NCBI GenBank assembly: GCA_021734025.1
Contig: JAIPJS010000009.1
Location: forward strand, 62,001-126,000
DNA: 64,000 bases
DNA from: Candidatus Neomarinimicrobiota bacterium
Lineage (GTDB): Bacteria > Fidelibacterota > JAANXI01
Direction of reading: 5' to 3'
This document shows positions 37,776 to 47,621 of this stretch, in pieces; the stretch's first letter is position 1; the number at the start of each line of letters is the position of its first letter. A program made the translations under genes and the position numbers. The notes beneath the pieces are model-generated. The model was not told where the DNA came from. It did not search any database and saw only the letters and a program-made list of their open reading frames with translations.

Positions 37776-40673
37776 CTATGGATTATCTTTTGTGATCAAG
37801 TCTTTCACTACGAGAGCGAGCTGTTTCCAGTCCACGGGTTTCATGAGATATTTATCTGCGAAATAATCAGTCGCATTGCTGAAATTCACTTTTTCGCTGT
37901 ACCCGGTGGAAAGAATGAGCGGGATATCCGGCCGGATTGATTTGATCTTTTCGGCTAGAATATCTCCGGTCATTCCAGGCATGGTCACGTCGGAAATCAC
38001 CAGGTCGAACCGGTCAGGCGCTTCCCGGAAGGTTTGGAGAGCTTTTGCCGGATCAGTCATCCCGGTGATAGAATATCCCAGAAGCTCCAGTGCCTGCTTT
38101 TGCCAATCCACGACATACGGTTCATCATCGATAATTAGAATCGATCCGGTACCACGGGGTATTTCATCGGTCTGGTCTCCGCCGTGGTCCGTGGTTGACT
38201 CTTTGGAAACCAGCGGCAGGTATATCCGAAATGTTGATCCTTTGTCTAGCTTACTTGAGACTTCGATATGGCCTCCGTGTTCCCGGACAATCCCGTGCGC
38301 CACGGAAAGCCCCAAGCCGGACCCTTCGCCCTTGCTCTTGGTGGTAAAATATGGCTCGAATACCCGGTTCCGCACCGACTCCGGCATACCCGTCCCCGTA
38401 TCACTCACGGAAAGTTCCAGGTATTCTCCGGGTAACAGTTCCGGCACATGCTCGAAATTACTATCGTCTAACGTTACTTGCTGCAACTCGACACTGAGGA
38501 TCCCGCCTTTTTCCCGCATGGCATGCTTGGCGTTGGTACAGAGGTTCATGATAATTTGATGTATTTGTGTCTGGTCGCCCATTACCATTCCGGACTCATC
38601 CGGAATCTCTGTATCGATGCGTATCGTGGCCGGTAAAGAAGCCCGGACCAGATTGATGGTTTCCCCGAGTACGTCCCGCATATCAAGCGGTTTGTGCGTG
38701 TGCTCGGACCGCTGACCAAAAGTGAGAATTTGCTGTACCAAATCCTTTGCCCGGTGTCCGGATGCCAGGACATGTTGCAGGTTTTCGAATACTTCGGATT
38801 CTTCCGAAATCTGGCGGATGGATAGCTCGGTGAATCCAATCAGCGGAGTCAGGATATTATTAAAATCATGTGCAATCCCACCTGCCAGGGTCCCCAGTGC
38901 TTCCATCTTTTGAGACTGCATCAGTTGATCCTGAAGCCGTTTCCGCTCTTTTTCCATTTCCACTCGTTCGGTAATATCCTGGCCCAGAATAAAATATCCG
39001 CCGGTCTCTCCGGGTTCCGGGATAAAACTGATTTGCAGGTGCCGCACACCCCCCGTTTGAGTCTGAACAACGTCCTTGATTTCGACCGTTTCTCCGGCGG
39101 ACACCTTGCGGAAAGCGGAACTGAATTTATCCGATAGTCTGTTCTCGCCCAGAGCGGATGGACGCTTCCCGACTAATTCTCCCTTGGACAGCCCAAAGAG
39201 AATTTCACAATTTTGATTTGCCAGGACGAACTCTCCGCTTGAGTTTACATACGCCAGCATAATCGGGAGATTGTCCGTGACAAATTCCAACTGTTCCCGG
39301 GCTTGTTCTGCCCTGTCGATGGCTGCCTGATGCTGCTTTTCCAACTGAATATCATACATTGCAAAGCCAATGTCACTGGCCATTTCCCGGAACAGGTCCT
39401 GCTCTTCGGGATCATCTTGATATTCCTCTGAGAGAACCACAGAGAGGACTCCATAAACTGTATCCCCGTATCCGATTCTGGCCCCCATTACATCCCCATC
39501 CGGATGTGTTTTATGGATTGGACATCGTTCGCAGATTTCACTCTTTTCCGTGATGACTGTCAGGTTCGGCGACGTCAAACAACCCGAGGTGCACGGGAAC
39601 AGCACCCCTTGTTCAATTTCTTTGAGAAACTCCGTAAAGCCTTCATCAACATTCCGCTGCGCATACTCTTTCACTGAGAGAAGGTCTGAGGTCAGCGCAA
39701 TCTGGTGATCATCAGTCACGGTGATGGGCTCGAACAAGACCAGCCAGGCGGCGGCAAATCCCATGGTTTCAACCATGGTGTCGCAGCTGAATTCGATCAG
39801 GCGCTTCGGATTGTCTTCCCGTACTATAAGTTGGTTCACGTTCCGGATAGCTCGGAGCAACCGGTTTACCCGTTCCAGCCGTAATCCCGCCTCTTGCCTT
39901 TCAGTTACATCCCAAACTACCCCGGTTAATCGGTCAATATCACCGTCTTTATTCCGGTGACTTCTGGCATTGATGGAAAACCAGCCTAGTTCCTCCCCAT
40001 TTCTAATCACCCGGAATTCTGACGTCAAAAGTTCTGTTCTGCTCTTCAGATGTTTATCAAAATTTGAAAGCAGTCTGTCCAGGTCCTCTGAGTGGAGGTA
40101 TTGGAAAACCTCGGCCAGGGAATTCGGTGTTGACGACAGGGAATAGTGTAAAATCTCCTTTATTTCGTCGGAAATAAAAATATTGTGCTGTTGAAAGTCG
40201 TAATAGTCATTGGAATTGAACTCGATATCCCAAATGCCCCCGCCAACGCCTTCTATGGCAAGTTTTAGCCGTTCTTCCTGTTCCCGAACTTTCTGTTCCA
40301 GCCTATATTTGTGAAGTGCAATTTCAATATTGGCGTGGAGTTCCCTCTCCTGAAATGGTTTCAGAATGTATCCGTACGGCTCCGTATTTTTTGCGCGCTG
40401 CAGGGTGTCTTGTTCGGAATACGCTGTTAAAAAGACGATAGGGATTCCACTCTGCTGCTGAATCTGCTCGGCCGCCATAATGCCGTCCATCTCACCGTCC
40501 AGCATGATATCCATCAATACCAGATCCGGTCGGGACCCCACAGCAGTTTCCACCGCCTCCTCTCCGGAGGCCACCGTACCAACCACCTCGTATCCCAGCG
40601 ATTTCAGCCGGCTCCGAATATCCATCGCCACAATGTACTCATCTTCCACAATGAGGATTTTGTCTGCGGCCAT
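37776..40673 (-). CDS. Hybrid sensor histidine kinase: REC-PAS-GAF-PAS-HisKA-HATPase-REC
   Basis: 965 residues, no membrane helix. Order: receiver (about 4-118, phospho-Asp in LVLMDIMLDG); PAS (145-265); GAF-like (280-460) with a Cys-rich insert PCTSGC and ICERCPIH that could bind metal or FeS; PAS (470-590); HisKA with GGIAHDFNNILTPL as the phospho-His box near 615; HATPase (700-825; N box NLCTNAKHAM, G box GEGSGLGLSVAHGIV); C-terminal receiver (835-960; LVISDVTMPGMTG). Cytoplasmic phosphorelay kinase that both receives and sends phosphate. The GAF insert suggests redox or gas sensing, by inference. GAGGAAGG precedes ATG closely. Confidence 0.9.
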   Translation of the reverse strand: MAADKILIVEDEYIVAMDIRSRLKSLGYEVVGTVASGEEAVETAVGSRPDLVLMDIMLDGEMDGIMAAEQIQQQSGIPIVFLTAYSEQDTLQRAKNTEPYGYILKPFQERELHANIEIALHKYRLEQKVREQEERLKLAIEGVGGGIWDIEFNSNDYYDFQQHNIFISDEIKEILHYSLSSTPNSLAEVFQYLHSEDLDRLLSNFDKHLKSRTELLTSEFRVIRNGEELGWFSINARSHRNKDGDIDRLTGVVWDVTERQEAGLRLERVNRLLRAIRNVNQLIVREDNPKRLIEFSCDTMVETMGFAAAWLVLFEPITVTDDHQIALTSDLLSVKEYAQRNVDEGFTEFLKEIEQGVLFPCTSGCLTSPNLTVITEKSEICERCPIHKTHPDGDVMGARIGYGDTVYGVLSVVLSEEYQDDPEEQDLFREMASDIGFAMYDIQLEKQHQAAIDRAEQAREQLEFVTDNLPIMLAYVNSSGEFVLANQNCEILFGLSKGELVGKRPSALGENRLSDKFSSAFRKVSAGETVEIKDVVQTQTGGVRHLQISFIPEPGETGGYFILGQDITERVEMEKERKRLQDQLMQSQKMEALGTLAGGIAHDFNNILTPLIGFTELSIRQISEESEVFENLQHVLASGHRAKDLVQQILTFGQRSEHTHKPLDMRDVLGETINLVRASLPATIRIDTEIPDESGMVMGDQTQIHQIIMNLCTNAKHAMREKGGILSVELQQVTLDDSNFEHVPELLPGEYLELSVSDTGTGMPESVRNRVFEPYFTTKSKGEGSGLGLSVAHGIVREHGGHIEVSSKLDKGSTFRIYLPLVSKESTTDHGGDQTDEIPRGTGSILIIDDEPYVVDWQKQALELLGYSITGMTDPAKALQTFREAPDRFDLVISDVTMPGMTGDILAEKIKSIRPDIPLILSTGYSEKVNFSNATDYFADKYLMKPVDWKQLALVVKDLITKDNP

Positions 40674-40774
40674 ACCTTCCTCTCCCCCTACTCACCCATG
40701 TTTACGTTGCACCTGTAATTCTCTGCTATTTATCCCAGGGCTGTCTTCTCACCAACCACGTGGTTGGACCGGAG

Positions 40775-43700
40775 TCAGGTGAAGGTACTCCGGTCAATAT
40801 CCTGGAATTCAATCTGAAAGCGCAAACCGTGCCCATTCTCCACCTGTATGGTTCCCTTCAGCTGCTGTACCAAACTCTTGACCAACTGCAATCCCAGCGA
40901 ATTAGCCTCCATTGATTTTATATCGTCAGAATAGCCGATACCATTATCGGAGACATTCAAAATATATCGCACTCTGCGATCATCATCCCCCTTTGTGTCC
41001 CGCAATTTTTCTTTGTGAAATCCGATCAGAATCTCCCCCTGTTGGTCCTCGGGGAAAGCATATTTTAGCGCATTGGAGACCAATTCATTGATAATTAGTC
41101 CGCACGGAATTGCCGTATCGATTCCCAGCATAATTTGTTCTACATCCAGCGACAATTTCACGCGCTCTGCTGACTGACTATAGGAACTAAACAACGTCCG
41201 GGACAAGGTCGGTATGTATTCGCCAAAATTAATACTGGCGAGGTCCGAGGCCTGGTACAACTGTTCGTGGATAAGCGCCATAGACCGTATCCGGTTTTCA
41301 CTTTCCCGGAACATCCGCAAAGTCTCCTCGCTTTGAATATCTCTGGCCTGGAGATTCAGGAGGCTCGATATCACCTGCATATTATTTTTCACCCGGTGAT
41401 GAATTTCTTTGAGCAGTACTTCTTTTTCCTGCAGGGAATTCTTTAGTTCCCGCTCAATCCGCCGGACCTCCGTGACATCCTGAATCGTTCCGTACACCCG
41501 GGCGGGATTCGAATCCCCATCAAAACCAACCTTTCCCTCCGCGTGGACATGCCGTTTCCGTCCATCTTTCAGGATAATGGCATAATCATTTTTATATTCC
41601 GATCCCGTAGCAATGGCACGCTCAACCTCCCCAAGCATTACGGCCCTTTCCTCCGCCGGGATAAAGGACAAAAAGAATTCCTGTGTTACCATCCCATCGC
41701 CTGGTTCAAGATCAAAAATGCGGTAGACTTCGGCCGACCAGAAAATCTTATTTGTCCTTAGATCGAGATCCCAGTTTCCAACTCTGGCAATCCGCTGCGC
41801 CTCGGTCAGGCGGGCTTCACTTAGCCTCAGGGCATCCTCAGCCTTCCTGCGATCGGTAATATCCTGGAGCGTCCCGATTATCCGGGCGAGTTCCCCATCC
41901 TCATCGAACTCCATTCGACCCAGCAGATGGACCCAGCAAGTTTTCCCATCTTTGGGGCGACAAACTCTGAACTCGCGGTTAAATCCGTTTTCCGTATAAT
42001 TGGATTCATCCAGTAAGTAAGCAGATATATTTGCTCGGTCATCCGGATGGATTAACTGGAAGCTTCCTTTTAAATCCCGTTGATAATCAGTCGAAATTCC
42101 CAGAATCTCGTACACCGTATCCGACCCTTCCCACCAACCGGTATGTAAATTCACTGTATAGTGCCCGATACGGGCAATTTTCTGGGATTCTTTTAACTGC
42201 CGCTCGCTCTTCACCAGTTCTTCCTGGGCCTGTTTTCGTCTTGTCAAATTTCTGGAAAAATCACAATGATAGGTTTGTCCATCGAACTCCATGATATTAA
42301 TGGCGATCTCAACTGGAATATCCGTGCCATCCCTGGTGCGGTGAACTGTTTCGATCATATAGGACCCCAAATCGACCGAGCGCTGCCAGTGCTCGTACCA
42401 TTCATCCCTGGGAAACACCGGATCAATATCGAACACGGTCATTGCAAGCAGTTCTTCCCGGGAATACTGCAATTCCTCACAGGCTGCATCGTTGACATAG
42501 ACGATCTCTGCATCTTTTCCAATCCAATAAATGGCGTCCCGGGCATTATCCACGGCGAATTGTGTCCGGCGCAAGATCTCCTCTGTTTTTTTTCGTTCGG
42601 TAATATCTCTGTTGATACTGAGGATCGCCCATTGATCGCGGAATTGAGTTACCGAGGCGTTAATTTCCACGTCCATGATCGAACCATCTTGCCGTCGGTG
42701 CCGTGTTTCAAAGGAATGATTGTATCCTTTAGCCAGGGTCTTCTTGATGTGATACTTGCCCATGTCCACATCCAGGGAGATCTCCTCAAGGGACATGTTG
42801 ATAAAATCTCCCCTGGGAATTCCGTATAATTCACATCCGCGTTCGTTGACGTCCAGCACTTTCTCATGGTCCGGATTGAAAATTATTATGGCATCATGAG
42901 CATTTTCGAATAGTTCCCGGTAGTCATTCTCCGAGTCTCGCAGAGCCAGTTCAACCTTCTTGCGTACAGAAATTTCCTCCCGAAGCTGCGTATTCATATG
43001 CTGCAGTTCCGCCGTCCGTTCCTCCACTCGCTTTTCCAACTCTGCATATGCCGTTTCCAGCGCCCTTTTATTCCGTTTATATTCGGTTAAATCCCGAATA
43101 CCATACACTTCGCCGTACTCATCACTAAACGGATCCTGTATCCCGGAGATGGTGAGCGCCACCGGTATGCGATTACCTGACTTCGCAATCACTTCAGCCT
43201 CTATTCCACCGGTTACGGTCTCCCCCTTAGTTTTGGGTGATATGGTGCCAAACCGGGTAACTAATTCTTTGTGAAAAATTGTGGAGATAGGCTGTCCCAC
43301 CAGCTCCGATTCCTTATATCCCAGGAGTGTCAACGCACTCTTGTTCGCCATCACGATAATCCCGTTTACGTTCGAGATGAGAAGGGAGTCCGCCATGGTT
43401 GCAAATATTTCCCGGGCAGCAGTGGCCGGCGTTAAAACCACCATCCGGTGTTTCCAGATGCCATAGCCGATCAATATGCTGCCTATCATAAATGCAGGGG
43501 TTGACATCCCTGGGATTTCCAGGCGCAGATGTTTAAAAACCCCTTCTGTCAGGAACCCGATAAAAACCGGAAACGCTGCCCCGGCGAGGATATAGCGGAG
43601 CTGCCTCTTTACCTCGGATTCCGGATGATCCCGATAATACCGGACACCAAACCACAACGTAACAAAACCCAGCCCGGACACCCATACCGAGACAAGGTAG

Positions 43701-44128
43701 CCAAGTAGAGAGTCAGCCGGAACGTGCGTCCAGCCCCAATATGTCGGGGTGACATCGGAGATAACCAGGTTGGTAAACCCATTTAAAATCATAAATACAA
43801 CAGCGGGTACATAAATGAAGACATGGGCCAACACAGGAATATATTTCTTCTCCTGATCCCGGAGTAATAAGATCAAATGCAATAATATCGGGGGGAACAG
43901 TAACCATGGCGTTGCCAAATGATCCCAAAAATTCGCTACGGAATAGGATTCGGCACTGCGGACCATAAACTCACACAGGGCGACAAAAGCTCCCAGCGAA
44001 GCAAAGATAAAGTAAAGCCGATTGATTTTTTTATGGGGTTCTTTGTAATAAACAAAGTTTCCGAAGACAAAGGTGACAACGGCTGATACCAGCGATAATA
44101 AGGCATAAAAATTCAACGGTACCTCCAT
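40775..44128 (-). CDS. Membrane sensor histidine kinase, 7TM-PAS(x5)-HisKA_2
   Basis: 1117 residues. About seven N-terminal membrane segments (to residue 235; LVSAVVTFVFGNFVYY, FMIGSILIGYGIW), a coiled coil (about 360-400), five PAS/PAC modules (each ending with phrases such as GIRDLTEYKR, INRDITERKK, TLQDITDRRK), then a HisKA_2 box LLKEIHHRVKNNMQVISSLL near 905 and an HWE/HisKA_2-type ATPase (IINELVSNALKYAFPEDQQG, NGIGYSDD). This kinase class often signals through separate receiver proteins. The hybrid kinase downstream, 100 bases away on the same strand, has an N-terminal receiver and is a candidate partner. Confidence 0.9.
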   Translation of the reverse strand: MEVPLNFYALLSLVSAVVTFVFGNFVYYKEPHKKINRLYFIFASLGAFVALCEFMVRSAESYSVANFWDHLATPWLLFPPILLHLILLLRDQEKKYIPVLAHVFIYVPAVVFMILNGFTNLVISDVTPTYWGWTHVPADSLLGYLVSVWVSGLGFVTLWFGVRYYRDHPESEVKRQLRYILAGAAFPVFIGFLTEGVFKHLRLEIPGMSTPAFMIGSILIGYGIWKHRMVVLTPATAAREIFATMADSLLISNVNGIIVMANKSALTLLGYKESELVGQPISTIFHKELVTRFGTISPKTKGETVTGGIEAEVIAKSGNRIPVALTISGIQDPFSDEYGEVYGIRDLTEYKRNKRALETAYAELEKRVEERTAELQHMNTQLREEISVRKKVELALRDSENDYRELFENAHDAIIIFNPDHEKVLDVNERGCELYGIPRGDFINMSLEEISLDVDMGKYHIKKTLAKGYNHSFETRHRRQDGSIMDVEINASVTQFRDQWAILSINRDITERKKTEEILRRTQFAVDNARDAIYWIGKDAEIVYVNDAACEELQYSREELLAMTVFDIDPVFPRDEWYEHWQRSVDLGSYMIETVHRTRDGTDIPVEIAINIMEFDGQTYHCDFSRNLTRRKQAQEELVKSERQLKESQKIARIGHYTVNLHTGWWEGSDTVYEILGISTDYQRDLKGSFQLIHPDDRANISAYLLDESNYTENGFNREFRVCRPKDGKTCWVHLLGRMEFDEDGELARIIGTLQDITDRRKAEDALRLSEARLTEAQRIARVGNWDLDLRTNKIFWSAEVYRIFDLEPGDGMVTQEFFLSFIPAEERAVMLGEVERAIATGSEYKNDYAIILKDGRKRHVHAEGKVGFDGDSNPARVYGTIQDVTEVRRIERELKNSLQEKEVLLKEIHHRVKNNMQVISSLLNLQARDIQSEETLRMFRESENRIRSMALIHEQLYQASDLASINFGEYIPTLSRTLFSSYSQSAERVKLSLDVEQIMLGIDTAIPCGLIINELVSNALKYAFPEDQQGEILIGFHKEKLRDTKGDDDRRVRYILNVSDNGIGYSDDIKSMEANSLGLQLVKSLVQQLKGTIQVENGHGLRFQIEFQDIDRSTFT

Positions 44129-44801
44129 AGGCCGTCAAACATATCAGACCACCCACAGGGCTGGCAAACCGTTATGATATGAAGTGAAATATGCATCCTG
44201 GATTTTTGGAGTCAATTCTTTATGGTTTTGTTCCAACCGGCAATGGCAATCTGCGCTCAGTACTGATCCACCATCTGAGCCGATAAAGCAAACCGACGAT
44301 TTTTCCGGCATCACAAGTCACATATTCAATGACAAATTTAATGCCAGATTCGAAATTTGAATCTCCGGGATGCGGGAGCAGATATTTGGCTCAGTTGCTA
44401 ATGGGCAAAGATATGATAATTCATGAGAAATACACCGAAATATCATAAAAAATATGGAATTCCCGCTGCTCTGTTTTACTATCTACATTGATTAACCTAT
44501 TCTGATATTTATTGTATTATCAACAACTTAGGATAGTGCACAATTTACGGTATCATATACCGGTCACTATTTCGAAATGAATATGCTATATGCAGCAATT
44601 CAGAAAAAATTGCTTAACAGTGTGTAGATTATGGACGGATACAAAGGCAGAGATAAAATACCAGATACGGTAATAACCGGAAAAATTGTCCGGATGGAAT
44701 TCCCGGATGGCATCAATTATCCGGGGGTAAAATTAAATGAAAACACCGGACCCTTCCTCCGAAGAAACCGTCCAGATTCAGGGTCCGGCATAAAATGAAA
44801 T
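44129..44801. other. 673-base region without a convincing gene
   Basis: AT-rich and with no frame supported by a ribosome site. The left part should contain the sensor-kinase promoter; the right end holds the DUF6448 terminator (44746-44788). Nothing else could be identified. Confidence 0.6.
44746..44788 (-). terminator. Terminator-like hairpin of the DUF6448 gene
   Basis: CCGGACCCT (44746-44754) pairs with AGGGTCCGG (44780-44788); on the minus strand TGTTTTCATTT follows. Confidence 0.65.
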
Positions 44802-45401
44802 TTACTCGCCTACTCCATGAGCAGGTCCGGCATTAATCTTTTGGTAAAGGCTATGCACGTAGACGATATACTTTACGTATGCATCCACCCATTCCCGGCC
44901 GGCTTCTACGCTCTGTCCTTTGTTTTTCTTGGCTTCCATCGCATTTTGAAACCATTTTTCGGTTTCAGTGCGCAGCTCTTCCTGGAGCACCTTCATGATG
45001 GCATCTACGTCGCCGGACTCAAGTGCCTTATCGCCGGCAACAATATCTTCCGGATTTGGGATACCGGCGGGTTTGACTCCGGTAAAGGGCATTCCCTCGG
45101 ATTCGCGATGTAGCCGGACAGCCGTTTCCACGAAATACTGATCGGCCAATTCTTTGGCCTGATTACTTTCCTGCCGGACCGCAGCCGCCTGTTCAAATGC
45201 AGACTGTAATTCCTGTTCTTCATCTGCGCCGACCCAAATCTGGATTTTCTGGAATTCGCCGGTATCCAGTGCCTCAATAGCCGCCTGTGCCACCGGACCG
45301 TCCATTTTATCACAATGCGCATTACCGATCTGTGGTAAACCAATTAGCATACCCAATGATAACAGGAGTGCAATACTCCACCGGGATGTTTTCAAAATCA
45401 T
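44802..45401 (-). CDS. DUF6448 family exported protein
   Basis: 199 residues. Signal peptide to about residue 28 (IGNAHC), so the mature protein begins near the conserved HCDKMDGPV. Then a helical domain with IWVGADEEQELQSAFEQ, HRESEGMPFTGVKPAG and EAGREWVDAYVKYIVYVHSLY. His and Cys at the mature N-terminus and several buried His suggest metal or haem binding, by inference; the family has no known function. GGAGG is five bases before ATG. Monocistronic between terminator-like hairpins. Confidence 0.85.
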   Translation of the reverse strand: MILKTSRWSIALLLSLGMLIGLPQIGNAHCDKMDGPVAQAAIEALDTGEFQKIQIWVGADEEQELQSAFEQAAAVRQESNQAKELADQYFVETAVRLHRESEGMPFTGVKPAGIPNPEDIVAGDKALESGDVDAIMKVLQEELRTETEKWFQNAMEAKKNKGQSVEAGREWVDAYVKYIVYVHSLYQKINAGPAHGVGE

Positions 45402-45445
45402 CTCATCCTCCTCGTTAAAATTTTACGTCTCGTCTTTATTGAAAC

Positions 45446-45512
45446 CGGAGCATTCTGCTCCGTATTTCCCGGTTTAGTACTGTCGGTGGCCGCTAATAGA
45501 GCCGCCGACAGT
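45446..45512. terminator. Pair of hairpins after the cupin gene
   Basis: ACTGTCGGTGGC (45479-45490) pairs with GCCGCCGACAGT (45501-45512), and CGGAGC/GCTCCG (45446-45462) forms a second small stem. Neither has a long T tract; terminator role is likely but not certain. Confidence 0.45.
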
Positions 45513-45527
45513 CTTATGAAATTTAAA

Positions 45528-45559
45528 CCGTCACCGACGCGGATAGCGATCGGCGACGG
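45528..45559. repeat. CCGTCACCGA hairpin, copy 2
   Basis: CCGTCACCGA (45528-45537) pairs with TCGGCGACGG (45550-45559), nine bases past the cupin stop. Same arms as at 33270-33306, different loop. Confidence 0.6.
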
Positions 45560-45567
45560 GAATTTTA

Positions 45568-45903
45568 TCATTTCTCCCGAATCATAGTCAGCAGCATTTT
45601 GAACCGTTCCGTTGCCTTCAGCGCGTGTGGATCATCGGCCGGGAGCGTGATCACCTCACCAGATTCCAGGTGATATTCCTCACCGGAGATGGTAATCAGG
45701 GATTTCCCATCGATGATGTGGACAAAGGCCTCGTACGGCGAGGTGTGTTCGCTCAGTCCCTCGCCCTTATCGAAGGCAAACAAGGTCAATGTCCCCGTAT
45801 TCTTTTTGAGTAAGGTTCGACTCACCACCGCACCTTCCTGGTAATCAATCATCTCAGACAGGGTTTCCACCTTAGGTGCCGCTGATTGTGTATTGTCAGT
45901 CAT
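45568..45903 (-). CDS. Small cupin-domain protein
   Basis: 111 residues. One double-stranded beta-helix: FDKGEGLSEHTSPYEAFVHIIDG and VITLPADDPHALKA are the two cupin motifs. His in SEHTSPYEAF and in DDPHAL are the likely metal ligands; the second His of motif 1 is not obvious. Proteins of this size bind metals or small ligands and are hard to assign. AAGGGA precedes ATG. Its promoter carries operator site B and, upstream, site D. Confidence 0.85.
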   Translation of the reverse strand: MTDNTQSAAPKVETLSEMIDYQEGAVVSRTLLKKNTGTLTLFAFDKGEGLSEHTSPYEAFVHIIDGKSLITISGEEYHLESGEVITLPADDPHALKATERFKMLLTMIREK

Positions 45904-45918
45904 ATTATTTATCCCTTT

Positions 45919-45972
45919 ATTCAGACTTTATTATCTGATTTAAAGATAAGTGACACTTTAGTGGGAAGTCAA
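45919..45972 (-). promoter_or_regulatory. Regulated promoter of the cupin gene (operator site B)
   Basis: Minus strand: TTGACT (45967-45972), 17 bases, TTATCT (45944-45949), then the palindrome, written on the plus strand as ATTCAGA-N8-TCTGATT (45919-45940), covering the expected transcription start. Confidence 0.75.
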
Positions 45973-45977
45973 GCGTT

Positions 45978-45999
45978 AATTGGATAAATTTGTCTGATT
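45978..45999. promoter_or_regulatory. Second operator-like site upstream of the cupin promoter (site D)
   Basis: AATTGGA-N8-TCTGATT, 59 bp centre-to-centre from site B and just above the -35 box. It also overlaps the tail of the neighbouring terminator. Confidence 0.5.
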
Positions 46000-46002
46000 A
46001 TA

Positions 46003-46044
46003 AAAAAAGTCCCGCCGCCGATCCTCTCCAGAGGTCGGTGGCGG
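46003..46044 (-). terminator. Rho-independent terminator of the Mo-hydroxylase operon
   Basis: Minus strand: ACCGCCACCGA...TCGGCGGCGG stem (46012-46021 with 46035-46044) followed by GACTTTTTTTATAA. Confidence 0.85.
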
Positions 46045-46062
46045 TCTCCTCAAATAACGCAA

Positions 46063-46083
46063 CCTCGCAATGAGATTGCGAGG
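46063..46083. terminator. Perfect 9-bp hairpin
   Basis: CCTCGCAAT/ATTGCGAGG with a 3-base loop, about 120 bases after the nucleotidyltransferase stop and just before the main terminator in transcription order. The flanking 46095-46200 has CCCCGATTTATCGGGG and other repeat remnants, no gene. Confidence 0.5.
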
Positions 46084-46204
46084 CTGTCCTGCTCGATGTA
46101 TACCTTAACCAGTCATTCCGACCGACCCCGATTTATCGGGGAAGCGGAGGAATCTCGTAAATTTTTCTCCAGAGATTATTCCCAGTACAAGATGGCACCT
46201 TGTG

Positions 46205-46813
46205 CTACAATCCCTCGTACTCCGCCTCAATCCGATGCAAATCCTCGGGCGTATCGATATCCCAGCGAATGCCCGGCTCATCTACCGGGACGCGAATGAT
46301 TTTATCTCGATAACAGTCAAAAATATCGCGCAGTGTCACTTTCGCAGGATCAGCCTCAACAATATCCTCGAAAAGAATCTCTGGGATATGTACCGGATGC
46401 CCACCCCGGTCTTCATAGGTCGGAATGACTATCGATTTGGAATCCTGCCGTGCTGCAGTGACAACAGTCCGGTAAGTACCAGCATTTATATGAGGATGGT
46501 CGACAAGACACATAACTGATCCGGCAACATCTGCTGGTAAACTGCGAATTCCAGTCTGAAGCGAAGAGAACTGCCCCTGCTCGTAATCCGGATTTTCAAT
46601 AATTTCGAAAGAATTTTTAGAAGGAATTTTTGGGGATAGCTGGTCAAATTCATGTCCCAGCACAAGCCATATATCACGGATGCCTGCACTTTGCAACGCA
46701 CTCGAAATACAGGTAACAAACGGAGTACCTAAAAAGGATTGGAGTACTTTGGGCGCGCCGAATCGGGAAGATTTTCCCGCCGCCAGAATAATCCCGGCGA
46801 TGTTATTTGGCAT
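46205..46813 (-). CDS. MobA/MocA-like molybdenum-cofactor nucleotidyltransferase
   Basis: 202 residues. GIILAAGKSSRFGAPKVLQ is the NTP-binding loop, CLVDHPHINAGTYR the metal-binding region and GHPVHIPEILFEDI the cofactor-side strand, all as in MocA-type enzymes that attach CMP to molybdopterin for xanthine-oxidase-family proteins. It overlaps the XdhC-like gene by 11 bases and ends the operon, in line with cofactor maturation for the hydroxylase encoded upstream. Confidence 0.88.
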   Translation of the reverse strand: MPNNIAGIILAAGKSSRFGAPKVLQSFLGTPFVTCISSALQSAGIRDIWLVLGHEFDQLSPKIPSKNSFEIIENPDYEQGQFSSLQTGIRSLPADVAGSVMCLVDHPHINAGTYRTVVTAARQDSKSIVIPTYEDRGGHPVHIPEILFEDIVEADPAKVTLRDIFDCYRDKIIRVPVDEPGIRWDIDTPEDLHRIEAEYEGL

Positions 46814-47612
46814 GGACTTCTTTGGGCAACTTCATCGAGAGCGAATCCGTATCCATACCACGTTTCACGGCGATCATCTCACTCAGGATGCTCACGGCGA
46901 TCTCGAACGGCGTTTCGGCTCCGATGTTCAGGCCCACCGGCGTATGAACCGTGGACAACAGTTCCTCACCGAAGCCGTCCTTCCGGAGATGCTCCAGGAC
47001 TTTCCGGGACTTATTCCTGCTCCCGATCATCCCGATATATTTGTGCGGCTGCTCCAGTGCAAACCGAAGCACTTCCTCGTCGTGGATGTGCTTGTTGGTC
47101 ACAATGACCACGTAACTTCGCTTAGTCAAATTCACGCTGTCAAAGATTCCCGGATACTCTTCTGCAACAATTTTATCCGCATCAGGAAACCGCTCCGGAT
47201 TGGCATACTCCGGGCGATCATCCACAATGGTCACCCGAAATTCCGCCTGTTTCGCCAGCGGCGCCAGGGCGTAACCGATATGCCCCGCACCAAAGATAAC
47301 CAGATGCTCCTTCGACCCCACCGGCTCGAACAGCAGTTCCGCCGTCCCGCCGCAGAGCATGTCGTTCTCCTCGTTCAGCACGAAAGATTTCTTCACCATT
47401 CCCTGTTCGGCAGAGACCTTGGACGCCTCGGCAATCGCATCCACCTCCAACTTTCCGCCCCCAATCGTTCCAACGATGGTCCCGCCCCCCAGCACCAGCA
47501 TCTTGCTGCCCGGGTGCCGCGGCGCCGATCCGGACACATCGATGACGGTGACTAAGACGCCGGCTTGGCCGTTTTCAATCAATTCTGCAATTTTTCTATA
47601 GATATTTTCCAT
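46803..47612 (-). CDS. XdhC/CoxI-family maturation factor
   Basis: 269 residues. N-terminal XdhC domain (VLVTVIDVSGSAPRHPGSKM, GTIGGGKLE) and C-terminal Rossmann domain (VIFGAGHIGYALAPLAKQA, VTIVDDRPEYAN). In Rhodobacter XdhC binds the Mo cofactor, protects its sulfurated form and inserts it into the apo-enzyme. It follows the FAD subunit gene after a 270-base spacer of repeats. Confidence 0.92.
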   Translation of the reverse strand: MENIYRKIAELIENGQAGVLVTVIDVSGSAPRHPGSKMLVLGGGTIVGTIGGGKLEVDAIAEASKVSAEQGMVKKSFVLNEENDMLCGGTAELLFEPVGSKEHLVIFGAGHIGYALAPLAKQAEFRVTIVDDRPEYANPERFPDADKIVAEEYPGIFDSVNLTKRSYVVIVTNKHIHDEEVLRFALEQPHKYIGMIGSRNKSRKVLEHLRKDGFGEELLSTVHTPVGLNIGAETPFEIAVSILSEMIAVKRGMDTDSLSMKLPKEVHAK

Positions 47613-47621
47613 GTTTATGAC

